Positions 63,314 to 64,000 of a stretch of 64,000 nucleotides of DNA are shown here, one piece after another. The position numbers were made by a program, and so were the translations under genes. The notes below the pieces were generated by a model, which searched no databases, had not been told where the DNA came from, and saw nothing but the letters and a program-made list of their open reading frames with translations. Source of the stretch: Metabacillus arenae (GTDB lineage Bacteria > Bacillota > Bacilli > Bacillales > Bacillaceae); contig NZ_JACXAI010000001.1 of the NCBI RefSeq assembly GCF_014773385.1, forward strand, positions 186,001 to 250,000, in the 5' to 3' direction. The stretch's first letter is position 1, and each line of letters opens with the position of its first letter.

Positions 63314-64000
63314 TTACTGAGCACCCCCTTTGAATATACCTAAATACCTCTGTTTAGAAGAAACTAATATAACTTTTATTCTATTAAAAGCAGTTCTCAA
63401 TATATATTGAAATTCTTTATTTCTATAAAATATTAAAATATAAATTATATTAGGTACAATTAAACAAATTGTACCTAATCCAAATAAAGATAGGAGGCTG
63501 TGCCCATTCACTAAAGTATTGCATAGATATGAAGTAACCACAGTAGTTATTATGGTTAATATTGCATAATACCCATATTTAATGAAATAGGACCTAACAG
63601 GTCTCTTAAAAACATTTTTATAAACAATGAATGGTTGAGTCCAAAATACTGTTGAAATTGTACTAATTGTAGTTCCTAAGATTATCCCAGCTAAACCAAA
63701 AAATTGTAATAGTACTAGTGAAGCAATTAAATTAATGAGTCCTTCAATCAATGGAGCATACTTATCTTGAACAAACAATCCTGCCTTATTTTTAAAGGTA
63801 GCTATGGCTGCACGCATTCCAGTTAAATAAAAGTTGATTAAGACTAAGACAAATACTATCCAATCTAATAAAAATTCTTCACCTATCCACCAACTAATAA
63901 ACGGTTCTAATAAATTGTATAAGGAAATTACACCAAATGAGTACATCCAAAAGTTAACAAGATAAGTTACCTTAAATATTGAATAGTTTTTATTATTGCT
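63314..64000 (-). CDS. Polysaccharide flippase (Wzx-like), 5' part outside window
   Basis: The frame is open to base 64000 with no stop (upstream of the Met at 63946 it reads SNNKNYSIFKVTYLVNFWMY), so the start lies beyond the window and the visible 228 codons are the C-terminal part. Several hydrophobic helices (VFVLVLINFYLTGMRAAI, LINLIASLVLLQFFGLAGIILG, LFGLGTICLIVPNIIYILIF) and the GLAGIILGTTISTI pattern are typical of MATE-like Wzx exporters. Confidence 0.82.
   Translation of the reverse strand, partial: SNNKNYSIFKVTYLVNFWMYSFGVISLYNLLEPFISWWIGEEFLLDWIVFVLVLINFYLTGMRAAIATFKNKAGLFVQDKYAPLIEGLINLIASLVLLQFFGLAGIILGTTISTISTVFWTQPFIVYKNVFKRPVRSYFIKYGYYAILTIITTVVTSYLCNTLVNGHSLLSLFGLGTICLIVPNIIYILIFYRNKEFQYILRTAFNRIKVILVSSKQRYLGIFKGGAQ

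Overview
The window is a low-GC Firmicute chromosome of the family Bacillaceae. It is spore-forming (spoIVB, a complete spoIIIA operon) and competence-capable (comGA-GG). Its gene order follows the Bacillus subtilis yqh/yqx region, and proteins such as SpoIIIAC, AhrC, Dxs and SpoIVB look very close to those of B. subtilis as I remember them. The OLE RNA/OapA pair, a B12-dependent ribonucleotide reductase and several intergenic repeat families point to an environmental Bacillus relative (for example Mesobacillus, Cytobacillus or alkaliphilic groups) rather than B. subtilis itself. The genus is inference.

Layout. 1-12.6 kb, minus strand: nusB-folD-xseA-xseB-ispA, then the roughly 600-nt OLE RNA with its own promoter, then oapA-dxs-tlyA(yqxC)-ahrC-recN-spoIVB. 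13-15.4 kb: accB-accC-yqhY. 16-21.4 kb: spoIIIAA-AH behind a SigE-type promoter. 21.5-28.9 kb: yqhV, efp, yqhT, aroQ, yqhR, yqhQ, yqhP, yqhO, mntR. 29-32 kb: nrdJ, split by an ORF-less group I intron and preceded by two NrdR-box-like palindromes. 32.4-38.8 kb: lipM, yqhL, gcvPB-gcvPA-gcvT, and a glycine riboswitch whose second aptamer is spread apart by about 237 nt. 39-44 kb: yqhH-yqhG, then a c-di-GMP-I riboswitch directly in front of sinI, then sinR, a small zinc-ribbon-like gene and a second SinI-domain (SlrA-like) gene. The tapA-sipW-tasA matrix operon that lies here in B. subtilis is absent. 44.7-50.4 kb: a regulator/membrane protein pair, yqzE, aroK and comGG-GA with a ComK box.

The conserved backbone ends at a lone tRNA-Gln (50.56 kb). 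Beyond it lies accessory DNA. First comes a complete lasso-peptide cluster of the paeninodin/pseudomycoidin type: precursor A, cyclase C, kinase K, RRE B1, protease B2, nucleotidyltransferase N and exporter D. Upstream of it on the same strand are vanZ and galE. Then come a divergent phage-tail-like beta-helix protein, an acyltransferase and the 3' part of a polysaccharide flippase that runs off the window.

How the parts may connect. c-di-GMP sensing (riboswitch), two SinR antagonists (SinI, SlrA-like) and SinR sit together. SinR-type heptamers (GTTCTTT/AAAGAAC) occur at sinR, at the SlrA-like gene, and as inverted pairs in the galE/beta-helix intergenic region at the head of the lasso transcription unit. 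This suggests, as inference, a switch in which c-di-GMP tunes SinI and SinR controls surface polymer and possibly lasso-peptide genes. The RNA content is high for 64 kb: OLE RNA, group I intron, glycine riboswitch, c-di-GMP riboswitch and tRNA-Gln.
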